Shown here: positions 34,473-43,725 of the stretch, in pieces
Layout: each line of letters begins with the position of its first letter
Position numbering within the stretch: the stretch's first letter is position 1
Assembly: GCA_963813895.1 (NCBI GenBank)
Contig: CAWFAS010000001.1
Coordinates: 372,001 to 436,000, forward strand
Direction of reading: 5' to 3'
Source: DASZWJ01 sp963813895
GTDB taxonomy: Bacteria > Pseudomonadota > Gammaproteobacteria > JAURND01
DNA length: 64,000 nt
Notes under the pieces: model-generated
Database searches by the model: none
What the model saw: only the letters and a program-made list of their open reading frames with translations
Told to the model about the DNA's origin: nothing
Program-made: the position numbers and the translations under genes

Positions 34473-37400
34473 ATGACCAACCTGTCAGCACTTTTTATCC
34501 GGCGACCTATTGCTACCAGTTTGTTAGCGATAGGGCTGGCCATCGCAGGAATCATGTCATTTCATTTGCTGCCGGTAGCTTCTTTACCGCAAATTGATTT
34601 TCCTACCATCTCTGTCAATGCAGGACTGCCGGGAGCTAGCCCTGAGATCATGGCGACTTCAGTCGCTACCCCGTTGGAACGTCAGTTGGGATTTATCGCG
34701 GGTGTCACGCAGATGACTTCTGCCAGTACTCTCGGCTCGACCATCATTACTATTCAATTTGATTTAACGCGTAACATAGATGGCGCAGCCCGAGATGTGC
34801 AGGCAGCTATTAATGCGGCGCGCAGTGATTTACCCAGCAATCTGCCCAGTAATCCCACCTACCGCAAAGTGAATCCGGCGGAGGCTCCTATTTTAATCTT
34901 AGCGCTGACTTCGGATAACTATACCCCAGGGCAAATGTATGACGCAGGCTCCACTGTTTTGGAGCAAAAGCTTTCTCAGATTGAAGGGGTTGGAGAAGTC
35001 CTCCTGGGTGGAAGTTCACTGCCCGGGGTGCGGGTGGAACTTAATCCGACTGCGTTAAATAACTATGGTATTGGTCTTGAGCAGGTGCGTAGTGCTATCA
35101 GCAGCGCCAATGCCAATTTACCCAAGGGGCAGTTGTTGCAGGGGCAAGCCACTTCAGAGATCTATACCAATGATCAATTGCTTCACGCTTCCCTATATAA
35201 ACCCCTCATTATTGCTTTTAATAATAATGCACCGGTGAGATTAGCGGATGTCGCTGAGGTCAACGATTCGGTTGAAAATATTCGTAATGCAGGATTGTAT
35301 AATGGTAAACCTTCAGTTGCAGTTGTTATCTTCAGGCAACCCGGGGCTAACGTCATTGAAACAGTCGATCGAATCGTCAAATTATTACCCATCCTCCAGG
35401 CGGATATTCCGGCCGGCATTAAGATTAATGTGGCGATGGATAGAACTACAACCATTCGTGCTTCATTGCTGGATGTGGAAATTACCCTAATCATCGCTGT
35501 GATTTTAGTGGTGCTGGTCGTTTATTTATTTCTCGGTAGTTTTCGGTCCGCTTTGATCCCAAGCGTTGCTGTGCCTTTATCGCTACTGGGAACGTTTGCT
35601 TTCATGTACCTGTTTGGCTACAGTTTAGATAATTTATCACTGATGGCTTTAACTATATCGACGGGTTTTGTGGTGGACGATGCAGTGGTGGTTCTGGAAA
35701 ATACCCGCCGTCATATTGAAGCGGGCATGGCGCCACTGCTTGCTGCTATGCAGGGCGCACAAGAAGTAGGATTTACCGTGCTATCCATGAGCACCTCTTT
35801 GATAGCAGTATTTACGCCGATTTTATTAATGGGTGGATTAATAGGGCGATTATTCCGCGAATTTGCTGTCACTTTATCACTGGCGATTCTCGTATCGCTC
35901 GTGGTTTCATTAACCGTGACTCCGATGTTGTGTTCGAAAATTTTCCGCGCCAGAAATAAGGACGTGGCAGATAAGCAAAATCAGCCGACTAAAGAAAATC
36001 TCTATACCCGAATGCATCGTCATTATGAAACCAGTCTCAGTTGGTCACTGCGACAGTCACGTCTCATGCTGATCCTCACCTTAGGTACTTTTATACTTAC
36101 TATTTTGTTATTTATTTTTATCTCTAAAGGATTTTTTCCTCAGCAGGATACGGGACGGCTGATGGGTTCGATTCTCGCGCGGCAAGATATTTCCTTCCAA
36201 GCGATGAAAAACAAACTCAACGAATTTGTCAGTATCGTAAAAAAAGATCCTGCAGTGCAGGATGTGATAGGCTTTACTGGCAACACAACTACCAATGCTG
36301 GCAATTTATATATTACTTTAAAGCCATTAGGGCAGCGACATGTGAGTGCTGACGGCATCATAAATCGGTTACGTGCTCCTCTTTCGCAGGTGCCGGGTGC
36401 GAGTATTTACTTGCAGGCAGCACAGGATTTAGTCATTGGCGGTAGATTGGGTAATGCTCAATACCAGTATACCTTGGCTGCTGATAACTTGCCGGATCTT
36501 AATAATTGGGCGCCCAAAGTTATGGCATCATTGTCCCAAATATCAGGAATAACCGATTTAAATTCCGATCAGCAAAATCATGGCCTACAGACTTTTGTTA
36601 CTTATGATCATGATACGGCATTGAGGTTTGGTATCACGTCACAGCATCTCGATGATACGCTGTACGATGCTTTTGGTCAGCGCCAAGTTTCAGTGTTATA
36701 CACCTTACTGAATCAATATCATGTAGTTATGGAAGTAGCGCCACCCTATTGGCAAAACCCGCAATCACTTAAAAATATATATGTAACCTCCAACTCTGGC
36801 GCTGAAGTGCCTTTATCCACTATTGCCAATTACGCAACCTCCAGTACTTTATTGGCGGTTAATCATCAAAATCAATTTCCTTCTGCAACTTTTTCGTTCA
36901 ATTTATTACCTGGGATTTCACTGGGCGATGTGGTGAATAAAATAAACCGCAGTGTCAGCGCTCTACATATACCTATTACCCTGCAAGGAACATTTCAGGG
37001 CACCGCGCAGGCATTTGTAGCTTCTCTGGCCAATGAGCCCTATTTAATTTTGTTGGCTTTAGCCGGGGTTTATATTGTATTGGGCATTTTGTATGAAAGT
37101 TTGGTCCATCCCATTACGATTCTTTCTACTTTGCCCTCAGCAGGGGCGGGTGCTTTGTTGGCATTAATGTTAACGGGAACGGATTTAAATATCATCGCTT
37201 TAATTGGCATCATCCTTTTAATCGGGATCGTTAAGAAAAATGCTATTATGATGATCGATTTTGCTTTGGTCATGCAGCGCAGCGAACAAAAATCACCGCA
37301 GGAAGCTATTTACCAGGCTGCCTTATTGCGTTTTCGTCCCATTATGATGACTACAATGGCTGCAATGCTGGGTGCGTTGCCACTGGTTTTTGGATTTGGC

Positions 37401-37589
37401 ACAGGTTCTGAAATAAGGCGGCCTCTGGGGATTGCAATCGTCGGCGGTTTAATGGTTAGCCAATTATTAACTCTATATACCACACCCGTCATTTATCTTT
37501 ATTTGGAACGTATGAGAAATTGGTTGAATAGCCATGGTTCCCGTGACCGGGCACAATGGTTAAAAAAGAATAATGCTTCATTCCGATGA
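34473..37589 (+). CDS. RND multidrug transporter, MdtC/MuxC-like
   Basis: 1038 residues, normal length. Proton-relay Asp402-Asp403 in STGFVVDDAVVVLEN, with the N-terminal signature LFIRRPIATSLLAIGLAIAG. Typical 12-helix RND layout. It pairs with the pump encoded just upstream; tandem duplicated pumps plus adaptor plus channel match MdtABC of E. coli and MuxABC-OpmB of Pseudomonas. Substrates cannot be read from sequence. The 106-base gap to the preceding gene is mostly palindrome C. No unusual insert in the loop where MdtB has one. Confidence 0.93.
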   Translation: MTNLSALFIRRPIATSLLAIGLAIAGIMSFHLLPVASLPQIDFPTISVNAGLPGASPEIMATSVATPLERQLGFIAGVTQMTSASTLGSTIITIQFDLTRNIDGAARDVQAAINAARSDLPSNLPSNPTYRKVNPAEAPILILALTSDNYTPGQMYDAGSTVLEQKLSQIEGVGEVLLGGSSLPGVRVELNPTALNNYGIGLEQVRSAISSANANLPKGQLLQGQATSEIYTNDQLLHASLYKPLIIAFNNNAPVRLADVAEVNDSVENIRNAGLYNGKPSVAVVIFRQPGANVIETVDRIVKLLPILQADIPAGIKINVAMDRTTTIRASLLDVEITLIIAVILVVLVVYLFLGSFRSALIPSVAVPLSLLGTFAFMYLFGYSLDNLSLMALTISTGFVVDDAVVVLENTRRHIEAGMAPLLAAMQGAQEVGFTVLSMSTSLIAVFTPILLMGGLIGRLFREFAVTLSLAILVSLVVSLTVTPMLCSKIFRARNKDVADKQNQPTKENLYTRMHRHYETSLSWSLRQSRLMLILTLGTFILTILLFIFISKGFFPQQDTGRLMGSILARQDISFQAMKNKLNEFVSIVKKDPAVQDVIGFTGNTTTNAGNLYITLKPLGQRHVSADGIINRLRAPLSQVPGASIYLQAAQDLVIGGRLGNAQYQYTLAADNLPDLNNWAPKVMASLSQISGITDLNSDQQNHGLQTFVTYDHDTALRFGITSQHLDDTLYDAFGQRQVSVLYTLLNQYHVVMEVAPPYWQNPQSLKNIYVTSNSGAEVPLSTIANYATSSTLLAVNHQNQFPSATFSFNLLPGISLGDVVNKINRSVSALHIPITLQGTFQGTAQAFVASLANEPYLILLALAGVYIVLGILYESLVHPITILSTLPSAGAGALLALMLTGTDLNIIALIGIILLIGIVKKNAIMMIDFALVMQRSEQKSPQEAIYQAALLRFRPIMMTTMAAMLGALPLVFGFGTGSEIRRPLGIAIVGGLMVSQLLTLYTTPVIYLYLERMRNWLNSHGSRDRAQWLKKNNASFR

Positions 37590-37643
37590 TTTTGTGTTCA
37601 TTTGTTTTTGGACGGGACCTTATAATTGCTAAAAGAAAATATC

Positions 37644-39152
37644 ATGCGAGATATCCGTTATAAAAATTTTAAAAAATCTATCCGCACTAGACTATTGAGC
37701 TTAGGTATTGGCGTCATTTTTGGAACAGGACTATCTAGCTGCACGGTTGGGCCAAACTATGTTCGGCCCAAGGTGGAAGTACCAGCAAAATATAAAGAAG
37801 CACCTAAAGGCTGGAAGATAGCTCAACCTTGCGATGACATTGATCGTGGTCCTTGGTGGGTAGTTTTTAATAATAATGAACTAAATGCCCTAGAGCGGCG
37901 TCTCAATATTTCCAACCAAAATATTGCAGCAGCTGAAGCCCAATACCAACAATCCCAGGCGTTAGTGGCTGAGGCACGCGCCGGATTATTTCCGCTAGTG
38001 ACTGCTTCTGCATTCGCAGAACGCCAAAAACCTGCCGCATCAACGTTTAATGCCAATTCTGGTACTGGCACCAGCGGCCAGACCACAGGCAATCCAACCT
38101 CGTTGCCGCCATTTAATACCTTTATCGCTTCGTATACGGCTAGCTGGGAGCTGGATATCTGGGGGAGTGTGCGGCGTATGATTGAAGCTGCGGCTAATAC
38201 ATCCCAGGCCACAGCTGCACAATTGGCAGCAGTACGTCTTTCATCGCAATCCTTATTGGCGCAAGATTATTTTCAATTACGCACTTTAGATGCCACCCAG
38301 AAATTGTTGGATGATACGGCCAAGGCAGATCAAAAAATATTAAATATGACGCAAGCAGGTTACCACAGTGGTACTAACTCTTTGGCGGATGTATCGCAGG
38401 CTATTTCAGTATTAAAAGCGGCACAGGCATCCGCTATTAATAATGGCATCGCTCGAGCACAATTTGAACATGCAATCGCAACGCTAATCGGGTTGCCACC
38501 CGCTGAATTTTCATTACCACCTCGCATTATTGCCATGCATCCCCCCAAAACTCCGGCGCAAATTCCTTCGACATTATTAGAACGCCGACCAGATATTGCA
38601 GAAGCCGAACGCCAGGTAGCAGCGGCTAATGCACAGGTAGGTGTGGCAGTTGCGGCTTTTTTTCCGGTAGTCACCTTAAGTTCTAACGGCGGCTACCAGA
38701 GCAATCTATTGCAGCATTTATTTACCACCGCAACTTCTTTTTGGGCAATAGCTGCTAATGCATCGGAAACTGTTTTTGCTGGAGGATTGCAATTGGCTCA
38801 GCTATCGGCAGCCCGATCCGCCTATGATCAGACGGTAGCCAATTATCGCGAAGTTGTATTATCCGCCTTTCAAAACGTTGAAGATAATTTGGCAGCGCAG
38901 CGTATTTTGCAAGAACAAGCGGGGGTGCAAAGAGAAGCGGTTAAAGCCGCTGTATTGTCTCTTAAACTGCAGCTGGCAGACTATGGCGCTGGTACGTCAA
39001 ATTATATTGCGGTACTTACAACCCAGACGAATACATTTTCCATACAGCTAACTAATGCACAACTTATTGGTCAACAGATGAATGCAGCGGTGGGATTGAT
39101 TACTGCTTTAGGTGGAGGATGGAGTACATCTGATCTTCCGCCAGGATACTGA
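37644..39152 (+). CDS. Outer-membrane efflux lipoprotein, OprM/NodT family
   Basis: 502 residues from ATG at 37644; a TTG at 37626 (with GGGA upstream) would add six residues. N-terminal signal ends at a lipobox LSSC, giving lipidated Cys about 30, followed by the family motif TVGPNYVRP. Two OEP (TolC-like) domains follow with helical hairpins such as SNQNIAAAEAQYQQSQALVA and LERRPDIAEAERQVAAANAQ. It completes the tripartite pump as the exit duct. Being the fourth gene of the operon agrees with OpmB. A palindrome follows. Confidence 0.92.
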   Translation: MRDIRYKNFKKSIRTRLLSLGIGVIFGTGLSSCTVGPNYVRPKVEVPAKYKEAPKGWKIAQPCDDIDRGPWWVVFNNNELNALERRLNISNQNIAAAEAQYQQSQALVAEARAGLFPLVTASAFAERQKPAASTFNANSGTGTSGQTTGNPTSLPPFNTFIASYTASWELDIWGSVRRMIEAAANTSQATAAQLAAVRLSSQSLLAQDYFQLRTLDATQKLLDDTAKADQKILNMTQAGYHSGTNSLADVSQAISVLKAAQASAINNGIARAQFEHAIATLIGLPPAEFSLPPRIIAMHPPKTPAQIPSTLLERRPDIAEAERQVAAANAQVGVAVAAFFPVVTLSSNGGYQSNLLQHLFTTATSFWAIAANASETVFAGGLQLAQLSAARSAYDQTVANYREVVLSAFQNVEDNLAAQRILQEQAGVQREAVKAAVLSLKLQLADYGAGTSNYIAVLTTQTNTFSIQLTNAQLIGQQMNAAVGLITALGGGWSTSDLPPGY

Positions 39153-39163
39153 TGGTTTTATCA

Positions 39164-39298
39164 GGGGTAATATTAAGCATTTACCATTAATTTTCACTGA
39201 TAAATGCCACACCAGCCCCCTCTCCTTAACCCTCTCCCACAAGGGGAGAGGGGATCATAGAGTGTCAGATAGTTAGGAAGTGAATTATTCAACAAAGC
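39164..39298. repeat. Dispersed repeat, family I, half copy
   Basis: TAATATTAAGCATTTACCAT, then ACTGATAAATGCC, the hairpin CCTCTCCCACAAGGGGAGAGG and TGAATTATTCAACAAAGCC. The same order and spacing recur at about 42427-42563, with a few changes. Here it lies between convergent genes. Confidence 0.82.
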
Positions 39299-39304
39299 CA
39301 AGCC

Positions 39305-39499
39305 TCAACCAGCGCGCAAAAGAAATACTAAAAAAGCAATAAAGGCAATTAATAAAAGAGCCAGAATGGCTAATGTACTAAAGCTTTTGCTCAGGTTTTC
39401 ACGGGAGAAAGCCTGAGGGTTTCTTTTAATTTGACGATAAAGAATCCAGGCAATTAATATCGCGCCTAGAAAGAAAAGTAGTTGTGCCCAGCCACTCAC
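39305..39499 (-). CDS. Small two-helix membrane protein
   Basis: 64 residues with a GTG start that overlaps the pyk stop (TAGTGAG), implying translational coupling. Two hydrophobic helices (about 5-20 and 42-61) flank a basic loop YRQIKRNPQAFSRENLSK. No family recognised; similar short proteins sit in many proteobacterial operons. It is last in the glycolytic operon. Its function is unknown. Confidence 0.6.
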   Translation of the reverse strand: MSGWAQLLFFLGAILIAWILYRQIKRNPQAFSRENLSKSFSTLAILALLLIAFIAFLVFLLRAG

Positions 39500-40932
39500 T
39501 AAATCACCTCATCCACTACAATGATTTTCATAGAATTGGTGCCGCCATGCACGCCCATATGATCGCCTTTGGTAAAAATAATACGTTCACCCGGGGCAAT
39601 TAAACCCAAATCTTTTAAAGTGGCAATAGCCATTGCGTTGAGTGTCTCAGCATCGGGCTGAGTTGGGTCGAAAAAAATAGGGAACACATCACGATAAAGC
39701 GTCATTTTGCCTAAGCTCAATGGATTGCGGCTTAAAGCGTAAATGGGAATTCCAGTACGGATGCGTGACATCATTAGCGGGGTAGAACCCGATTCAGTGA
39801 GCGTGAGAATGGCTTTAATATCTAAATGATTGGCAGTATATAGAGTTGCCATTGCGATAGCTTCATCGGTACGCGTGAACTGTAATTCCATGCGATGCCC
39901 TGAAATTTGGGTTTCTGGTTGTTTTTCTGCCGCGATACAAATGCGTGCCATGGTCTCCACTACCAAGGCCGGATGAACACCAACAGCTGTTTCTGCTGAT
40001 AACATCACTGCATCAGACTGATCAAGCACCGCGTTGGCAACGTCGGAGACTTCAGCACGCGTTGGAACAGGACTTTGAATCATGCTCTCCATCATTTGAG
40101 TTGCAGTGATAACGGGCCGGTCTAGTGCGCGGGCGCGTCGTATCATATGTTTCTGGGCCCCTGGAACTTCAGCGTCGCCAATTTCAATTGCGAGGTCACC
40201 GCGCGCCACCATAATTGCATCTGAAGCGGAGATGATTTCATCAATATGGGTGAGGGCTTCAGCGCGTTCAATTTTAGCTATAATCCCTGCTTGACTACCG
40301 GCAGCTGTAAGCAAGTCGCGTGCAATCTGAATATCCTTGGCGTCTCGGGGAAATGATACTGCGATGTAATCAACATTGGCAGCTACCGCTACCAGTAAAT
40401 CGGCTTTATCTTTTTCAGTGAGTGCTGCAGCTGTCAAGCCACCACCCAGGCGGTTGATTCCTTTATTATTGGAAAGTTCCCCGCCAACTACTACCTGGCA
40501 AATCACTCGTGGGCCTTCGACTTTTTTCACCGTCAATACAATGCGTCCATCATCTAACAGTAGTGTATCTCCAGGTCCTACATCATCCGGCAATTGCTTA
40601 TAATCGATGCCAACACTGACATCGGTACCGGCCGTGACAGGCAGGCTGGCGTCTAAAATAAACTGGGCGCCTTTTTGCAGATTAACTTTGCCCTTTTGGA
40701 AGCGGGAAATACGAATTTTAGGACCTTGCAGGTCAGCCATAATCCCTACGCTAACCTTTAGTTTTGCAGCGCATTCTCGTACGGCTGTAATGCGGGTTTG
40801 CGCCATGTCTGCGCCATGTGAAAAGTTAATACGTACCATATTGGTACCGGCTTGCAATAAACGTTCCATCACAGCTGGATCATCTGTGGCTGGACCTAAG
40901 GTTGCTACGATTTTAGTTCTTCTAATGGACAT
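39499..40932 (-). CDS. pyk: Pyruvate kinase
   Basis: 477 residues from ATG at 40932, which has AGAGGA seven bases upstream; an open frame to 41022 adds 30 residues lacking family likeness. It converts phosphoenolpyruvate and ADP to pyruvate and ATP. RTKIVATLGPATDD, NFSHG, and the active-site signature IIAKIERAEAL followed by IMVARGDLAIEIG, are present, as is the C-terminal allosteric domain with FTKGDHMGVHGGTNSMKI. Fourth gene of the tkt-gap-pgk-pyk series. The 146-base gap to pgk contains no hairpin of note. Confidence 0.96.
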   Translation of the reverse strand: MSIRRTKIVATLGPATDDPAVMERLLQAGTNMVRINFSHGADMAQTRITAVRECAAKLKVSVGIMADLQGPKIRISRFQKGKVNLQKGAQFILDASLPVTAGTDVSVGIDYKQLPDDVGPGDTLLLDDGRIVLTVKKVEGPRVICQVVVGGELSNNKGINRLGGGLTAAALTEKDKADLLVAVAANVDYIAVSFPRDAKDIQIARDLLTAAGSQAGIIAKIERAEALTHIDEIISASDAIMVARGDLAIEIGDAEVPGAQKHMIRRARALDRPVITATQMMESMIQSPVPTRAEVSDVANAVLDQSDAVMLSAETAVGVHPALVVETMARICIAAEKQPETQISGHRMELQFTRTDEAIAMATLYTANHLDIKAILTLTESGSTPLMMSRIRTGIPIYALSRNPLSLGKMTLYRDVFPIFFDPTQPDAETLNAMAIATLKDLGLIAPGERIIFTKGDHMGVHGGTNSMKIIVVDEVI

Positions 40933-41078
40933 TCGTGATCCTCTTGGTGATAAAAGCTGTAAGGGTGAGTTGTCTTTTGTTTTTGTGTTGATTAGGTTAG
41001 GGCTGTTTATAATCTCATTCATATGTTTTCCTTTGGCTCTTTGATTAACATGCTAATAGTTACTAAATTTTTAGCACT

Positions 41079-42281
41079 TCAGTTCCCAGTTTCTTTCATC
41101 CATCTCCAGGCTGCGCGCTCAAGAGCTTCAACAGCTGGCAGTTTTTTTCCTTCCAGAAATTCCAGGAAAGCGCCGCCCCCAGTAGAAATATAAGATAATT
41201 TATCAGCTATACCATATTTTTCTATAGCAGCAAGGGTATCTCCGCCGCCAGCCAAGGAAAATGCGTGACTCTTGGCAATTGCCAGAGCAATGGTCTTGGT
41301 GCCTTCAGCAAACGCATCCCATTCAAATACACCTACTGGGCCATTCCAAATAATGGATCCCGCCCGATCAATGTGTTCCACGTATTGTTCCGTGGTTTTA
41401 GGTCCTATATCCAGAATGCGCTCATCTGATGAGACTTCATGTACTTTTTTTAATATAGGTAATGCATCTTTGGCAAAAGTTTTTGCGACAATGACATCGG
41501 TAGCGATGGGAATAATTGACCCGCGTGATTCCGCTAAATCCATTAAGCGGCGTGCTTCGGGGACTAAATCAGGTTCGTAAAGAGATTGTCCTACATTAAA
41601 GCCGGATGCGGCAATAAAGGTATTGGCGATACCTCCACCGACTACTAGTTGGTCCACTTTGTTAATGAGAGATTCTAGTACTATTAACTTTGAAGATACT
41701 TTAGAGCCACCCACTATAGCCATTAATGGGCGTCGTGGGTTAGCTATGGCCTTTTCTAGAGCTACTAATTCTCGGACCATCAACGGTCCGGCGCAAGCGA
41801 TAGGCGCAAATTCAGCTACCCCATAGGTAGAAGCCTCAGCACGGTGTGCAGTGGCAAATGCATCCATGACAAACACATCACATAGGGAGGCCATTTTTTT
41901 GGCCAGCTGCGGATCATTATTTTTTTCGCCCACATTAAAGCGCACATTTTCTAGCACCAGCACTTCCCCTGCACCCACTTCTACAGGTTGATCTAACCAA
42001 TCACGTTGGAAGCGTACCGATTGCCCTAAGAGGTGTGCCAAGTGTTCTGCGACGGGGGCCAGTGAGTAACGCTCTTCGAATTCGCCTTCAGTGGGACGCC
42101 CCAGGTGTGACATGACAATCACATGGCCATTTTTACGCAAGCAATATTCAATGGTAGGCAATGCAGCTAGGATACGTAAGTCGCTGGTGATTTTGCCATT
42201 TTCTATAGGCACATTGAGATCTTCGCGAATTAGGATACGTTTGTTATCAATATTGAGTTCATTTAGTTTAAGGATAGGCAT
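41079..42281 (-). CDS. pgk: Phosphoglycerate kinase
   Basis: 400 residues. It makes ATP from 1,3-bisphosphoglycerate. The N-terminal NKRILIREDLNVPIENGKIT, substrate-binding VIVMSHLGRPTEG and C-terminal nucleotide-binding GGGDTLAAIEKYG with the final GGGAFLEFLEGKKLPAVEAL are textbook. It follows gap on the same strand after a 326-base gap filled by a composite palindrome. Confidence 0.97.
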   Translation of the reverse strand: MPILKLNELNIDNKRILIREDLNVPIENGKITSDLRILAALPTIEYCLRKNGHVIVMSHLGRPTEGEFEERYSLAPVAEHLAHLLGQSVRFQRDWLDQPVEVGAGEVLVLENVRFNVGEKNNDPQLAKKMASLCDVFVMDAFATAHRAEASTYGVAEFAPIACAGPLMVRELVALEKAIANPRRPLMAIVGGSKVSSKLIVLESLINKVDQLVVGGGIANTFIAASGFNVGQSLYEPDLVPEARRLMDLAESRGSIIPIATDVIVAKTFAKDALPILKKVHEVSSDERILDIGPKTTEQYVEHIDRAGSIIWNGPVGVFEWDAFAEGTKTIALAIAKSHAFSLAGGGDTLAAIEKYGIADKLSYISTGGGAFLEFLEGKKLPAVEALERAAWRWMKETGN

Positions 42282-42330
42282 GTTTTATTTTTGCTCAGTA
42301 GGTTTGCGGTTATTACTTACACCATATTCC

Positions 42331-42576
42331 CTCTTCCCTTGCGGGGGCTTTGTTGAATAATTCACTTCCCAATTGTGGAAAGCTCTATGATCCCCTCTCC
42401 CCTTGCGGGAGAGGGTTAGGGAGAAGGGTAATATTAAGCATTTACCATTTAATTTTCACTGATAAATGCCGCACCAACCCCTCTCCCTAACCCTCTCCCA
42501 CAAGGGGAGAGGGGATACAGTGCTTTTCCAAAAATTGGCAGTGAATTATCCAACAAAGCCCCTTGCGGGAGAGGGG
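42331..42576. repeat. Composite 246-base palindrome, family I, between gap and pgk
   Basis: Nested inverted repeat. Outer arms carry GGGGGCTTTGTTGAATAATT and the complement; inner arms carry CCCTCTCCCCTTGCGGGAGA and CCTCTCCCACAAGGGGAGAGG, with TAAGCATTTACC at the centre. Half of it is repeated at 39164-39298. It nearly fills the 326-base gap 42282-42607; no other feature is seen there. A transcript from gap into pgk would have to pass through several strong stems. Confidence 0.85.
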
Positions 42577-42607
42577 TAGTCTCTATTAGCACAACACTAA
42601 TTTTAGT

Positions 42608-43618
42608 TTATTTAGCCGCCATCCAAGCCAGTGTAGTATCCAGCATACGATTAGAAAATCCCCATTCATTATCATACCAACCTAATACTTTGACGGTATT
42701 ACCGATGACTTTGGTCAAAGTAGAATCAAAAGTACAGGAGATGGGATCGTGGTTAAAATCGACCGATACTAATTGTTCGGTACAGTAATGCATAATACCT
42801 TTGAGATCAGTTTCAGAGGCTTTTTTCATGATGGCATTAATTTCTTCGACACTGCTCTTTTGCTTAGATAGGAAAGTCAGATCGATCAATGACACATTGA
42901 TGGTAGGTACACGAACTGCAAAACCATCTAACAATCCGGCCAGTTCGGGAATAACCAGCCCTACCGCTGCTGCTGCGCCGGTTTTAGCTGGGATCATAGA
43001 ATGTGTTGCGGAACGAGCGCGGCGCATATCAGGATGGTAAACATCAATCAGCTTTTGATCATTGGTATAGGAATGTATCGTGGTCATCAAACCTTCAACA
43101 ATGCCTACTGTAGCATGTAATGCTTTTGCCATGGGCGCAATACAGTTTGTGGTGCAGGAAGCATTGGAAATAACAGTGTGACTGGCTTTGAGAGTGTTAT
43201 GGTTGACTCCATAGACAATAGTAGCATCGACGTCGGAACCAGCAGGAGCTGAAATAATAACTTTTTTAGCCCCTGAGGTTAAATGGGAAGTGGCCTGTTT
43301 TTTGCTGGTGAATAAACCAGTGCACTCCATGACTACATCAACTCCTAATTCTCCCCACGGTAGTTTAGCCGGATCACGTTCTGCAACGACGCGAATAATG
43401 TCATTGTTGATGACGAGGTTATCTCCGTCCACTTTAACCTCTCCGTGAAATTTTCCATGCACAGTATCATATTGAGTAAGGTAGGCATTAATTTTTGCGT
43501 CGCCTAAATCATTGATAGCTACAATCTGTATCTTATCGCGGTAACCCGACTCATAAACAGCACGTAAAATATTGCGGCCAATTCGGCCATAACCATTGAT
43601 GGCTATTTTAATTGTCAT
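42608..43618 (-). CDS. gap: Glyceraldehyde-3-phosphate dehydrogenase
   Basis: 336 residues, type I GAPDH. The NAD-binding INGYGRIGRNILRAVYES opens the protein; the catalytic Cys is in SNASCTTNCIAPMAKAL and the partner His follows in IHSYTNDQ; C-terminal VKVLGWYDNEWGFSNRMLD is typical. It converts glyceraldehyde 3-phosphate to 1,3-bisphosphoglycerate. tkt lies upstream and pgk downstream on the same strand. Confidence 0.97.
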   Translation of the reverse strand: MTIKIAINGYGRIGRNILRAVYESGYRDKIQIVAINDLGDAKINAYLTQYDTVHGKFHGEVKVDGDNLVINNDIIRVVAERDPAKLPWGELGVDVVMECTGLFTSKKQATSHLTSGAKKVIISAPAGSDVDATIVYGVNHNTLKASHTVISNASCTTNCIAPMAKALHATVGIVEGLMTTIHSYTNDQKLIDVYHPDMRRARSATHSMIPAKTGAAAAVGLVIPELAGLLDGFAVRVPTINVSLIDLTFLSKQKSSVEEINAIMKKASETDLKGIMHYCTEQLVSVDFNHDPISCTFDSTLTKVIGNTVKVLGWYDNEWGFSNRMLDTTLAWMAAK

Positions 43619-43725
43619 TTAATTCTCCTGGGAAAGATATTTTAGATTAAGAATTAGCAGGCCTGTCGTTGAAAAAACAGTATTAGCGCCCTCCTTAGCG
43701 ATTTATTTCCTCATTAAGGATCTAG

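Noticed and set aside
40933..41022. 30-residue N-terminal extension of pyruvate kinase
   Set aside because: No family likeness, and the internal ATG at 40932 has a well-spaced AGAGGA and the canonical SIRRTKIVATLGP start.
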